A stretch of DNA of 64,000 nucleotides from assembly GCF_009796845.1 (NCBI RefSeq), contig NZ_CP047025.1:2108001-2172000 (forward strand), read 5' to 3'. Shown here in pieces: positions 51,620 through 60,654 of the stretch (positions are counted from its first letter, which is position 1; each line of letters begins with the position of its first letter). The DNA comes from Cobetia sp. L2A1. GTDB taxonomy: Bacteria > Pseudomonadota > Gammaproteobacteria > Pseudomonadales > Halomonadaceae. Under the pieces are notes generated by a model that was not told the origin of the DNA, did not search any database, and saw nothing but the letters and a program-made list of their open reading frames with translations. The translations under genes and the position numbers were made by a program.

Positions 51620-52285
51620 TCAAGCTGGTTCATGCAGCCTCTCTATATTAGCTACCAGGTCTGTAAACCTTTCCCCCTGGATATGCACGTGATCCTTCAA
51701 TGCCTGCTCGGCAGCAGCGGCGTCGCCCGCTTCAATGGCGGCGACGATGGCTTCGTGTTCCGCGAAGGAGGTGTGCATGCGGTGACGAACATGAAGTTGT
51801 AACCGACGGTAGGGTTTGAGGATGGCATGCAGGCGCGTGGCTTCTTCGGTGAGGAAGGCGTTGTGGCTGGCGCGGTAGAGGCAGTGATGAAAGCAGCCAT
51901 TCTCGTAGTAGTAGCCATTGGCATCGTCAGCTTTGAGACGTTCACGGCAGGCGGCATGGGCCTTTTTCAGTTCGATCAGTTCTTGCGGGGTGATACGCCG
52001 CGCGGCGAGACGTCCACACATGGCCTCCAGTTCTGCCATCACTTCAAAGCGTTCGACCAGTTCTGAAATTCCCAATTGCGTGACGAAGGTGCCGCGCTTG
52101 GGCACGACCTTCACCATTCCGGAGGCAGCCAGCTGCTGCAATGCTTCGCGAATCGGCGTGCGTGAGCATTCGTACTCGCGACCCAGCGCTTCGGGGTCGA
52201 GCTTGGTGCCTGGAGGAAAGCGCCCTTCGACGATGGCGTCTTCCAGCAGGTCGCGCAGGCGTTGTGCGTGAGACATCTTGATCAT
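51620..52285 (-). CDS. matR: GntR-family (FCD) regulator, probable malonate repressor
   Basis: This is a 221-residue FadR-subfamily GntR regulator. The N-terminal winged helix is at residues about 10-75 (RLRDLLEDAIVEGRFPPGTK, CSRTPIREALQQLAASGMV, VPKRGTFVTQ). The C-terminal FCD ligand domain has the metal His pattern GCFHHCLYRASHNAFL and HTSFAEHEAIVAAIEAGD. It is divergent from matA, matB, madL and madM, so a malonate- or malonyl-CoA-responsive repressor (MatR) is probable. A perfect palindrome lies between it and matA. A truncated copy of its 3' end lies 1.3 kb away. Confidence 0.85.
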   Translation of the reverse strand: MIKMSHAQRLRDLLEDAIVEGRFPPGTKLDPEALGREYECSRTPIREALQQLAASGMVKVVPKRGTFVTQLGISELVERFEVMAELEAMCGRLAARRITPQELIELKKAHAACRERLKADDANGYYYENGCFHHCLYRASHNAFLTEEATRLHAILKPYRRLQLHVRHRMHTSFAEHEAIVAAIEAGDAAAAEQALKDHVHIQGERFTDLVANIERLHEPA

Positions 52286-52434
52286 CAGCGGGGGTCCTTG
52301 TGCTGTCGTCTGACAATAACGGCACTGACGGCGGTCTGTCGCCTGACAGTCACCAAAAAAGTGACAGAACAGAGAGATGACTTTAGTCGTGTTGAGCGTT
52401 GAGGCGCTTGACGCTTACACGTCAGAAGCCTATC

Positions 52435-52448
52435 TGTTGTATACAACA
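52435..52448. promoter_or_regulatory. Palindromic operator, probable MatR site
   Basis: TGTTGTATACAACA is a perfect 14-bp palindrome in the matR-matA divergent promoter, 122 bp before matA. The TTGTATACAA core with GT and AC half-sites fits FadR-subfamily GntR operators. Confidence 0.7.
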
Positions 52449-52569
52449 AGACAAGAAAAATATATTAGCAAAAGACGCCATACTGCCAACATGACCCCGT
52501 TGCTGATGTGTCATGTGACGCAAGCCGCCACTGTTCAGCCGCCATGAGAGACCGCCACGAGGAACCGCC

Positions 52570-54030
52570 GTGAACATCAATCTCAGTTTTCTGCAGGACC
52601 TGTTGACCCACGTAGGCAACCGCGCCCGTCATCAGGTGGGACTCGGGCCGAGTCAGAGCGGCAGCGAGCATCCGCTGGCTCGCCTGACCGACAACTGCCA
52701 TCGCCTGACGGAAAGCAGCGGTGAAGCCTCACGCATCATGATCGCGCAGCGCGCATTGGAGGATTACCAGACGCTGAATGATGACGAACGACGCGCCTTC
52801 TTTCAGCTGCTGGCAGACGAGTATGCCGCCAATGAGGATGGCATTCATGCCGCTTACGCGGCCTATCGCGAGTCGCCGGACAACGCCTGTCTGGAGAACC
52901 TGTTTTCTGCCTGCGAGCCCAAGCGCCAGTCACTGCTGCGCCGGTTGAACCTTTGCCCCGGCGGCACCTATGAAATCGTGCGCATGCGCGCTGACCTGCT
53001 GAAGGTCATCAAGGAACATCCAGAGCTCAAGCCGCTGGACGCCGATTTCGCGCACCTGTTCGCCTCCTGGTTCAATCGTGGCTTCCTGATGCTGGAGGCT
53101 ATCGACTGGAACACCCCGGCGGCGGTGCTCGAGAAGATCATCCGCTATGAAGCGGTGCACGCGATTCAGGACTGGAGCGACCTGCGCGGCCGTCTCGACC
53201 CTGAAGATCGCCGCTGTTACGCCTTCTTCCACCCGGCCATCGGCGACGAGCCGCTCATCTTCGTTGAGGTCGCGCTCTGCAAGGGCGCGCCGGACAACAT
53301 CCAGCACCTGCTGGCCAACAGTGGCCAGACCACCGAGCGCGAAGCGGATACCGCCGTCTTCTATAGCATCAGTAACTGTCAGGCAGGGCTGAAAGGCATC
53401 TCGTTCGGCAACTTCCTGATCAAGCAGGTGGTGCAGGAACTGCAGCGCGAGCTGCCTAATCTCAGCCGCTTCGTCACGCTCTCCCCTGTCCCTGGTTTCA
53501 GTCAGTGGCTATCCAAGGCACGTGAAGATGAAGCACTGGAAGTCTCGGACCTGCTGGCCGAGCAGCTGGCTCAGGGCGACTGGGTCGAACAGGACGACGT
53601 GCGCCAGAAGATGGCACCGGAACTGCGCGCCCTCGCCGCCCATTATCTCGTCAACGTCAAACATCGCAGCGGCCAGCCGCTGGACCCGGTGGCACGCTTC
53701 CACCTGGGCAATGGTGCCAGTCTGCATCGCCTCAACTGGCCGGGAGACACCTCGCACAACGGCCTCAAGCAAGCCCATGGCCTGATGGTGAACTACCTCT
53801 ATGAGCCGCATCGCATTGAGCAAAATCACGAAGCCTTCAGCCGCAATGACAATGTGGTGTGCAGCAGCGACGTGAAAAAAGAAGCCAGACAAGGCGCCAA
53901 TACTCTCGAAAAAGACAAGCGAGCGGTGGAGAAAGATACTAAGCGTATCGCGAAGAAAGATGCCAAACCGAGTGCCCGCGAGTTGGAGGCTTCTGACGAA
54001 AGGTCCGACGAACGCTCTCAGACCAGCTGA
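52570..54030 (+). CDS. matA: Malonyl-CoA decarboxylase
   Basis: This enzyme converts malonyl-CoA to acetyl-CoA and CO2, the last step of malonate use by the single-protein route. It is 486 residues and starts at a GTG with GAGGAA seven bases upstream. MCD family motifs are visible: GLKGISFGNFLIKQVVQEL with the catalytic Ser and DPVARFHLGNGASLHRLNW with the catalytic His, plus an HPAIGDEPLIFVEVAL segment. The last 45 residues are Lys/Glu-rich and probably flexible. It leads the mat operon, with matB 102 bp downstream. Confidence 0.92.
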   Translation: MNINLSFLQDLLTHVGNRARHQVGLGPSQSGSEHPLARLTDNCHRLTESSGEASRIMIAQRALEDYQTLNDDERRAFFQLLADEYAANEDGIHAAYAAYRESPDNACLENLFSACEPKRQSLLRRLNLCPGGTYEIVRMRADLLKVIKEHPELKPLDADFAHLFASWFNRGFLMLEAIDWNTPAAVLEKIIRYEAVHAIQDWSDLRGRLDPEDRRCYAFFHPAIGDEPLIFVEVALCKGAPDNIQHLLANSGQTTEREADTAVFYSISNCQAGLKGISFGNFLIKQVVQELQRELPNLSRFVTLSPVPGFSQWLSKAREDEALEVSDLLAEQLAQGDWVEQDDVRQKMAPELRALAAHYLVNVKHRSGQPLDPVARFHLGNGASLHRLNWPGDTSHNGLKQAHGLMVNYLYEPHRIEQNHEAFSRNDNVVCSSDVKKEARQGANTLEKDKRAVEKDTKRIAKKDAKPSARELEASDERSDERSQTS

Positions 54031-54060
54031 TCAATAGACGACTGGTGATCGATCAAACGC

Positions 54061-54116
54061 CAACGGTTTACACCAATAACAACACGCCAACGTTTTGCAC
54101 CAATAACAACACGCCA
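54061..54116. repeat. 27-bp tandem repeat, two copies, before matB
   Basis: CAACGGTTTACACCAATAAC (then AACACGC) at 54061-54087 recurs as CAACGTTTTGCACCAATAAC (then AACACGC) at 54088-54114. Its role is unknown; it lies in the matA-matB gap. Confidence 0.7.
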
Positions 54117-54132
54117 ATACCAGGAAGACGTC

Positions 54133-55677
54133 ATGAACCAGAACCTTTATCAGCAGTTCGCCGTCAATTTCACGCAACGTGCCGATGCCCCCTTCATGAG
54201 CACGCCCGGCGCCCGCAGCTACACCTTTGATCAAGCACGTCAGGCAGCGGGTCGCATCGCGACCGTACTGCGTGAGCTGGGTGTCTCGCCGGGCGATCGT
54301 ATCGCCGTTCAGGTCGATAAAAGCTGTGAAGCCGTACTGCTGTATCTGGCCAGCCTGCAGGTCGGCGCGGTCTATCTGCCGCTGAATACCGCCTATACCG
54401 GCGAAGAGATTCGCTACTTTTTGGGCGATGCCCAGCCGCACCTGTATGTCTGTCAGCCCAGCGTGTTGGACACCGCTCGCCAGCTTGCCAGCGAATGTGG
54501 CGTCGCGTGCGTCGAGAGCTTGGGAGATGACAACGATGGCAGCCTGATGGATAAGGCCGCCGCCGCGCAGATCAGCAGCGATGTCGAACCGCGCAGCGGT
54601 GAAGATCTGGCGGCTATTCTCTATACCTCCGGCACCACCGGACGCTCCAAGGGGGCGATGCTCAGCCACGACAATCTGGCCTCCAACTGCATCGCGCTGG
54701 CCGAGACCTGGCGCTTCACCAGCGATGATCATCTGATTCACGCCCTGCCCATCTTCCACACGCATGGCCTGTTCGTAGCCTGCAATATCGTGATGACGGT
54801 CGGGGCGTCAATGACCTTCCTGCCCAAGTTCGATGCCGAGCAGATTCTCGACCTGATGCCCAGCGCCAGCGTATTGATGGGCGTGCCCACCTTCTATACC
54901 CGCCTGTTGGGATCGGATCGCCTCAATCGCGAGACGACTGCTGGCATGCGTTTGTTCGTCTCGGGTTCGGCACCGCTCTTGAGCGAGACGCACAGCGAAT
55001 TCAGCGCGCGCACCGGCCATGCGATTCTTGAACGTTACGGCATGACCGAAACCAACATGAACACCTCCAATCCCTATGACGGCGAACGTCGTCCCGGCAC
55101 GGTCGGCTTGCCCCTGCCGGGCACTGAGGTGCGCATCACTGATCGCGAGACGGGCGCGACCTTGCCGCGTGGCGAAACGGGCCTGATTGAAGTCAAGGGG
55201 ACGAATGTCTTCACAGGCTACTGGAAGATGCCAGAGAAGACCGCCAGCGAGTTCCGCGAGGATGGATTCTTCATCACGGGGGACCTCGGCATGATCGACG
55301 ACAACGGCTATATCTCTATCAGTGGCCGCGACAAGGATTTGATCATCTCCGGTGGCTACAACATCTACCCGAAAGAGGTAGAGCTGCTGATCGATGACCT
55401 GCCAGGCATCAACGAATCTGCCGTGTTCGGCGTCGCGCATCCAGATTTCGGTGAAGCCGTCTGTGCCGTCGTGGTGATGCAGTCAGGCCAGCAAGGCCAG
55501 GCCAGCGAAGCCAGCATCCTCGCTGTACTGCAAGACAAGCTGGCTCGCTACAAGCAGCCCAAGCGCATCTTCTTCATCGATAGCCTGCCGCGCAATGTGA
55601 TGGGCAAGGTACAGAAGAAACAGCTGCGCGATGAATATGCAGATCTCTTTGCCGTAAAACACGAAAAGCACGCTTGA
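54133..55677 (+). CDS. matB: Malonyl-CoA synthetase
   Basis: This enzyme activates malonate to malonyl-CoA with ATP in the cytoplasm, supplying matA. It is 514 residues. ANL-superfamily motifs are all present: LYTSGTTGRSKGAMLSHDN (P-loop), LFVSGSAPLLSETH, RYGMTETNM, FFITGDLGMIDDNGY, GYNIYPKEVELLID and the C-terminal catalytic Lys in NVMGKVQKKQLR. AGGAAG precedes the ATG. Malonate is the substrate by context with MCD and malonate transporter genes; sequence alone fits a medium or short acyl ligase of the MatB group. Confidence 0.92.
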   Translation: MNQNLYQQFAVNFTQRADAPFMSTPGARSYTFDQARQAAGRIATVLRELGVSPGDRIAVQVDKSCEAVLLYLASLQVGAVYLPLNTAYTGEEIRYFLGDAQPHLYVCQPSVLDTARQLASECGVACVESLGDDNDGSLMDKAAAAQISSDVEPRSGEDLAAILYTSGTTGRSKGAMLSHDNLASNCIALAETWRFTSDDHLIHALPIFHTHGLFVACNIVMTVGASMTFLPKFDAEQILDLMPSASVLMGVPTFYTRLLGSDRLNRETTAGMRLFVSGSAPLLSETHSEFSARTGHAILERYGMTETNMNTSNPYDGERRPGTVGLPLPGTEVRITDRETGATLPRGETGLIEVKGTNVFTGYWKMPEKTASEFREDGFFITGDLGMIDDNGYISISGRDKDLIISGGYNIYPKEVELLIDDLPGINESAVFGVAHPDFGEAVCAVVVMQSGQQGQASEASILAVLQDKLARYKQPKRIFFIDSLPRNVMGKVQKKQLRDEYADLFAVKHEKHA

Positions 55678-55909
55678 TGGGCACCTGGAGCAGGCTCGAT
55701 ACACGCCTGACTCACGCCTGAAAGACAGCGCGCACTGAAGGATTTCACTCTCGACCACCGGCAGGCGATATCGCCGTATCCCACTGCCGGTGGCTACCTC
55801 CACCCCTGACATCGGATCACTGATCCAACGCCTGATTCTCAACGACACACGTGTCAAAACGCCAACGTACGCCACAAGACAACACAACAACAACGAAGGT
55901 ACACACGCC

Positions 55910-56425
55910 ATGGTTATCTACGGAGTTGCCCTGCTCGCAGGGTGCATGATGGCGGGTCTCGTGATCGGTGACCTGCTCGGACAGTTACTCAATATCGATT
56001 CAAATCTCGGCGGTGTCGGTATCGCCATGCTGTTGCTCATCTTCATCACCGGTGTGCTGAAAGAGCGCGGCAAGATGGCCGACAGTACCTCCAACGGCAT
56101 CAACTTCTGGAATGCGATGTACATCCCCATCGTCGTCGCCATGGCCGCCAGCCAGAACGTGGCAGCGGCCTTCAGCGGCGGCATGGTCGCCCTCGTCGCC
56201 GGTGTACTGGCCGTGGTACTTGGCCTGGCGCTGGTGCCATTGCTGACGGGCAAACGTCCGCCCGAGCCCGCTGACGAAGAGCATCCCGAAGGTGGGATGG
56301 ACGAAGGCACCCGCTTCACGCCGGTCAGGACTTCCGTCACCACCGGCGCGCCAGTGCTGGACCGCAGTCGTCACAGCGCACCTGCGAGCGCGTCTTCCAT
56401 CACGCCCCCCACCCACCGCCAGTAA
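55910..56425 (+). CDS. madL: Malonate transporter subunit MadL
   Basis: This is one of the two membrane subunits of the Na+-linked malonate carrier MadLM. It is 171 residues from the ATG at 55910, with GAAGG upstream; a frame open from 55790 is not convincing. Four hydrophobic segments are visible (VIYGVALLAGCMMAGLVIGD, VGIAMLLLIFITGVL, FWNAMYIPIVVAMAASQNVA, ALVAGVLAVVLGLAL). The last 50 or so residues are hydrophilic (PEPADEEHPEGGMDEGTR) and longer than in the MadL proteins I recall. It is 12 bp before madM. Confidence 0.85.
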   Translation: MVIYGVALLAGCMMAGLVIGDLLGQLLNIDSNLGGVGIAMLLLIFITGVLKERGKMADSTSNGINFWNAMYIPIVVAMAASQNVAAAFSGGMVALVAGVLAVVLGLALVPLLTGKRPPEPADEEHPEGGMDEGTRFTPVRTSVTTGAPVLDRSRHSAPASASSITPPTHRQ

Positions 56426-56437
56426 GGAGGTAGCATC

Positions 56438-57199
56438 ATGATCGATTCCATCGTCAGTCTGTTCGACAAGTATCATCTGGTCGCCGCCTTCGCCGTGATT
56501 GGCCTGGCGATGTATGTGGCCTACTGGATCAGCAACAACCTCACGCGCGGCAAGCTGCACGGCTCCGCCATCGCCATCATTCTGGGGCTGGTTCTGGCCT
56601 ATATCGGCGGTATCACGACCGGCGGTAGCAAGGGGCTTTCCGATGTCACGCTGTTTTCGGGCCTCGGCCTGATGGGCGGCGGCATGCTGCGAGATTTCGC
56701 CATCATTGCCACCGCCTACGGCGTCAACCTGAAAGAGATTCGCCAGACCGGCTTTCGCGGCGTGATCGCACTTTTCGTCGGCGTGTTCATCTCCTTCGTC
56801 GCCGGTGCGGGTGTCGCCATCGCCTTTGGCTATACCGATCCCGTCGATATCACCACCATCGGCGCGGGTGCCGTCACCTATATTGTTGGCCCTGTCACGG
56901 GTGCCACGCTGGGTGCCAGCTCCGAAGTGGTCGCGCTCTCGATTGCCGCAGGCCTGGTGAAGTCGATCCTGACCATGGTTGCCACGCCGATGACGGCGCG
57001 CATGATCGGCCTGGACAATCCGCGTTCGGCAATGATCTTCGGTGGCCTGATCGGGACTACCAGTGGCGTGGCCGCTGGCCTTGCCGCCACCGATGCACGT
57101 CTGGTGCCCTACGGCGCGATGACGGCGACCTTCTACACCGGCCTCGGTATCCTGCTCGCCCCGACAGTGCTGTTCCTCGCGGTACGTGCGGTGATGTAA
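56438..57199 (+). CDS. madM: Malonate transporter subunit MadM
   Basis: This is the larger membrane subunit of the malonate carrier, 253 residues with a very strong Shine-Dalgarno AAGGAGG seven bases upstream. About eight hydrophobic segments include GKLHGSAIAIILGLVLAYIG near the start and GAGAVTYIVGPVTGATLGAS in mid-protein, both typical of MadM. The conserved GLIGTTSGVAAGLAATDARL motif near the end lies where substrate is thought to bind. It closes the mat-mad operon, followed by a strong terminator. Confidence 0.9.
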   Translation: MIDSIVSLFDKYHLVAAFAVIGLAMYVAYWISNNLTRGKLHGSAIAIILGLVLAYIGGITTGGSKGLSDVTLFSGLGLMGGGMLRDFAIIATAYGVNLKEIRQTGFRGVIALFVGVFISFVAGAGVAIAFGYTDPVDITTIGAGAVTYIVGPVTGATLGASSEVVALSIAAGLVKSILTMVATPMTARMIGLDNPRSAMIFGGLIGTTSGVAAGLAATDARLVPYGAMTATFYTGLGILLAPTVLFLAVRAVM

Positions 57200-57250
57200 A
57201 CGTTGCTCTGGCGTGAAATAGCCGTAGAAATAAAAGCCTCAAGCATCAAG

Positions 57251-57311
57251 CACGACGGCGGCATCAACCAGGACGAAGAATGTCCAAGGCTGATGCCGCC
57301 GTCGTGTTTTT
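57251..57311. terminator. Terminator of the malonate operon, shared with the siderophore esterase gene
   Basis: A 16-bp perfect stem CACGACGGCGGCATCA / TGATGCCGCCGTCGTG with a 24-base loop and TTTTT after it. Confidence 0.88.
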
Positions 57312-57348
57312 GTGACTCTCGATTATCTAGCTGTACACGCCTGCGCGA

Positions 57349-58341
57349 TCAGCGGGGGTTCGAAAGGCTCTCGATTACCGTGCGCGCCGCGGGCCACATC
57401 ACACTGCCGTGGTCCTCGTTCTCATACAGATTCCATTGCACCTGTGCCTGTGGGCAGCGTTCACGCAACTGACTGGCGTAGTCTCGCGCGTTGTCGATCA
57501 TCGCCCGCGCGACACGCAACCGATCACGCTCAGGGGCATTGCGCTCTGGCTGTGGCGATTGCTCACGTCCGCCAGCGCCGATCATGACGGGCGCCATATG
57601 GCGTGAGCAATGCAATACCGGCGGCCAATGGGCAGAGTCGTGCTCCGCCAGCCACCACAGCGACGGGCTGATCGCGAAGATGGCGCCGAAGGCTTCGGCC
57701 TGTTGCTGCTGTGCATGGAGGGCGAACAGCCCTCCCAGCGAATGCCCCGCCAGTGCCGGACGCGCCAGATTGAGCGGATAACGCGCCGCCAGCGCCGGGG
57801 GCAAGGCCTGGGTCAGGTACTTTAGGAAACGATCGCCACCGCCCATGCCCTCGTGAGCCACGCCGCTGGTGAGGGGCGGCGTGAAGTCCTTGAGACGCGC
57901 CCGTGAGATGAAGGCGCGTTCCGGGGCGCGCTCCCCCTCTCCGGCGTAGCCCACCGCGACAATGGCAAGACTCGCGGGCGCCTTGTCAAAGCCACGACGT
58001 CCCAGTATGTCGCGCGCTGCCGTGAACAGATCCAGGTGGCGATTACCATCCAGCACCAGCAATACCGGATAGCCTCCCTGGGGCGGTGCGACCTTGGGTA
58101 ACGCCACCTGGATCAGGTAGTCCTGCCCCGTGGCGCTGGAGTGCTGTGTGAACACTGTTGTCGTGCCTGGCAGTGCGTTATCGTCAGCGGCGTGAGTCAT
58201 GGCAATGGCCGGCAAGCTGACAGCGCCGGATGTCAGCATGATGAGTCCCCATGCCTGTCGCCGCGCGAACAGCGTCATTCGCTTCACCATCACCCTCAAG
58301 GTATTGCGGTCTCTGCCCCGCTCATCAACTGTGGTCCTCAT
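57349..58341 (-). CDS. Alpha/beta hydrolase, siderophore esterase (IroE/BesA-like)
   Basis: This is a predicted esterase of 330 residues. The ATG at 58341 has GAGG seven bases upstream; starts at 58290 or 58278 are possible and all keep a hydrophobic leader (WGLIMLTSGAVSLPAIAM) that could direct it to the periplasm. The alpha/beta hydrolase core has the nucleophile Ser in LAGHSLGGLFALH, SPSLWWLAEH and the catalytic His in YENEDHGSVMWPA. This pattern matches IroE and BesA, which cleave trilactone siderophores. It lies 14 bp after a TonB siderophore receptor gene, which supports a role in releasing iron from the imported chelate. Confidence 0.82.
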   Translation of the reverse strand: MRTTVDERGRDRNTLRVMVKRMTLFARRQAWGLIMLTSGAVSLPAIAMTHAADDNALPGTTTVFTQHSSATGQDYLIQVALPKVAPPQGGYPVLLVLDGNRHLDLFTAARDILGRRGFDKAPASLAIVAVGYAGEGERAPERAFISRARLKDFTPPLTSGVAHEGMGGGDRFLKYLTQALPPALAARYPLNLARPALAGHSLGGLFALHAQQQQAEAFGAIFAISPSLWWLAEHDSAHWPPVLHCSRHMAPVMIGAGGREQSPQPERNAPERDRLRVARAMIDNARDYASQLRERCPQAQVQWNLYENEDHGSVMWPAARTVIESLSNPR

Positions 58342-58355
58342 GCTCGACCTCACCC

Positions 58356-60530
58356 TCAGAACTCGTACTTCATGGTGGCCACAGCACTGGCCGGACGCCC
58401 GACGAAATTGAAGACACTGGCGGAACCGGCGCGCACGTAATATTCGCGGTCAAACAGGTTGTAGAAGTTCAGCTGGCCGCTGAGCTTCGGCGTGAATTCA
58501 TAGCCAAGCATGGCATCGAAGACGGCATAGCCTGGTGCATGGATGGTGCCCTGGGTATTGTCGAAGTCACTCAGCGCAGTCATGCCGGCGCCGACGGAGA
58601 TGCCATCCAGCAGATTGCCCTCGAAGCGATACTGACTCCACAGATTGACCATGTTGTTGGGCATCAGCATCAGCAGGGCATCGGAGCTACCGGCTTCCAG
58701 CACTTCGGAATCCATGTAGGTGTAGCCGAAGATGATATCCCACTGCGGCGTGATGTTGCCGACCAGCTCCAGCTCCGCGCCGGTGATGCGCATCTTGCCG
58801 GAATCCACCGAGTAATCGACGCTACTGTCTGTCGAGGAGGCGGCGCGATGACTGTCGGTCAACTGGAAGCCACTGATACGCGCATTCAGCGCACCGTTCA
58901 GGTAGCTGCCCTTGATGCCCAGCTCATATTGTTCGCCTTCACGCGGGTCGATCAGATCACCATCCTCGCCTTCGCTGGTCTGCGGTTCAAAGACCTTCGA
59001 GTAGCTGGCATAAAGGGAGTGATCGGCGTCCAGATCGAAGACGATGCCACCGTAAGGCGTGACGGCGGTGTCCTGCATGTCACTGCTGCCGCCATTGATC
59101 TTGTCTTCGGAGTCCACCGAGAAACGACTGACCCGTGCGCCCAGTATCACCGCCAGTGGTGAATAGGGTCGCAGCGTCACCTTGCCATACAGGCCCTGCT
59201 CATCGAGCTGGGTGCGCGTGCGCGACAGGCTATAGCCACTGACACCGTCGCGGGCGTTGCCGAGAATGTCGACATAGGCCAGGTTGTTCAGCTCGCTGAT
59301 GCTGGCGCTGGAGCCGGTCAGATCGCTGGTACGGGCAGCGGTGGTGTCGGTATCGGTGGTCTTGTAATCGACCCCGACCACGAATTCGTTCTGGTTGCCG
59401 AAGGCATCGAAGCCCTGGGTGAAGCTGGCATCGACAGTCACCGAGGTCTCATCGGTAAAGCCGGCGTAGCCCGCGACACTACTGATGTCGCCGCTGTCAG
59501 TGAGTGCGGAGCCACTGTAGGCGTACTCATAATCCGCGCTGCGATCACTGTAACGCGCCGCCAGACGTCCATAGCCGCGCGAACTGAAACGGTGCGTCAG
59601 CTCGGCGATGACATCGGTGGAATCACTCTCGAAGCTGTTCCAGTCCGCGCCATAGAATGCGGAACTCCGGCCATAGCTCAAGTTGCCATCACTGTCGACG
59701 GGCTGACCCTGGTTGACGGTGATGTCCTTGGTGTTGTGAATCACACCCAGTGACAGCTCGGTATTCTCGTCAAGATCAATGTCCAGCGCGCCATAGAAAT
59801 CATTCAGCGTGTTGTCGTTGTCATCGACCCACTGCGCCTGCTCGGTAGAGCGTGTCACCAGGCGTCCACGAATACGTCCGGCTTCATCGATGGGCCCGGA
59901 GATATCGACAGTGACACTTCTGTCATCCAGAGTACCGACACTGCCGCTGATGGAGCCCTGGAAGGTATCGGTCGGACGCTTGCGTACCAGATTGATGACA
60001 CCGCCCAGCTCGCTCGTGCTGTTGAACAACCCCGACGGCCCGCGCATGATCTCGACCCGGTCTATCGCCGTCAGTGACGGCACGGAGCCGGTCAAGCTGG
60101 ACATCGGCGCCGACAGGCCATCGATGCTGTAGGCGTCGTATTCATAACCGCGCGCAAAGATGGAAGAGCGCCCGCTGTCATTGCTCAACACCCGTACGCC
60201 AGGGGTGCGCTCCGCCAATTGATCCAGCGTGATGAAGTTCTGGTCTTCAATAGCGTCATGGGTCACGACGCTGACGGACTGCGGTATATCGCGCAAGGAG
60301 GCCGGCACCTTGGAGCCAACTGTCGCGGCGTCCACGCTGTAGCCACCACTTTCTTCACTGGACGCCATGTCATAAAGGCGCACTCCCGTCACCCGCTGGG
60401 TATCCAGCACCATCGTCGACTCTTCTGCCTGCGCCGGCAGACTCACCAGCACCACACCCGCGCCGATCATCCACCGACGAGTCCCAGCCCCACGCAGAAC
60501 GCGCCCGTGTGAATTCATCATCTTCATCAT
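58356..60530 (-). CDS. TonB-dependent siderophore receptor
   Basis: This is an outer-membrane gated channel for an iron-siderophore, powered by TonB. It is about 724 residues, taking the ATG at 60530; starts at 60548 or 60527 are close and the Shine-Dalgarno AAGGGG lies near them. A signal peptide ends near AQA-EES. The plug domain has VPASLRDIPQSVSVVTHD and IDRVEIMRGPSGLFNSTSEL, followed by GGVINLVRKRPT. The barrel ends in FVGRPASAVATMKYEF with a C-terminal Phe, the outer-membrane signature. It shares a divergent promoter with an AraC regulator, and a Fur box lies between. An IroE-like esterase follows. The ligand is not readable. Confidence 0.92.
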   Translation of the reverse strand: MMKMMNSHGRVLRGAGTRRWMIGAGVVLVSLPAQAEESTMVLDTQRVTGVRLYDMASSEESGGYSVDAATVGSKVPASLRDIPQSVSVVTHDAIEDQNFITLDQLAERTPGVRVLSNDSGRSSIFARGYEYDAYSIDGLSAPMSSLTGSVPSLTAIDRVEIMRGPSGLFNSTSELGGVINLVRKRPTDTFQGSISGSVGTLDDRSVTVDISGPIDEAGRIRGRLVTRSTEQAQWVDDNDNTLNDFYGALDIDLDENTELSLGVIHNTKDITVNQGQPVDSDGNLSYGRSSAFYGADWNSFESDSTDVIAELTHRFSSRGYGRLAARYSDRSADYEYAYSGSALTDSGDISSVAGYAGFTDETSVTVDASFTQGFDAFGNQNEFVVGVDYKTTDTDTTAARTSDLTGSSASISELNNLAYVDILGNARDGVSGYSLSRTRTQLDEQGLYGKVTLRPYSPLAVILGARVSRFSVDSEDKINGGSSDMQDTAVTPYGGIVFDLDADHSLYASYSKVFEPQTSEGEDGDLIDPREGEQYELGIKGSYLNGALNARISGFQLTDSHRAASSTDSSVDYSVDSGKMRITGAELELVGNITPQWDIIFGYTYMDSEVLEAGSSDALLMLMPNNMVNLWSQYRFEGNLLDGISVGAGMTALSDFDNTQGTIHAPGYAVFDAMLGYEFTPKLSGQLNFYNLFDREYYVRAGSASVFNFVGRPASAVATMKYEF

Positions 60531-60550
60531 GTCCCCTTGCTCGCTCATTT

Positions 60551-60569
60551 TTAATGAGAATTATTTGCA
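60551..60569. promoter_or_regulatory. Fur box
   Basis: TTAATGAGAATTATTTGCA is a 19-bp sequence with the AATGAGAATTATT core of iron-responsive Fur sites, 20 bp before the TonB receptor start and about 90 bp before the AraC-type regulator start. It probably represses both under iron sufficiency. Confidence 0.72.
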
Positions 60570-60654
60570 CTTGGCGAAACAAGCGGGCATTTTGGCACTC
60601 CATGACGATAAAAACCTTTGCGAATTCCTCCCCAATGTTTGCAGGTGCGACAAG

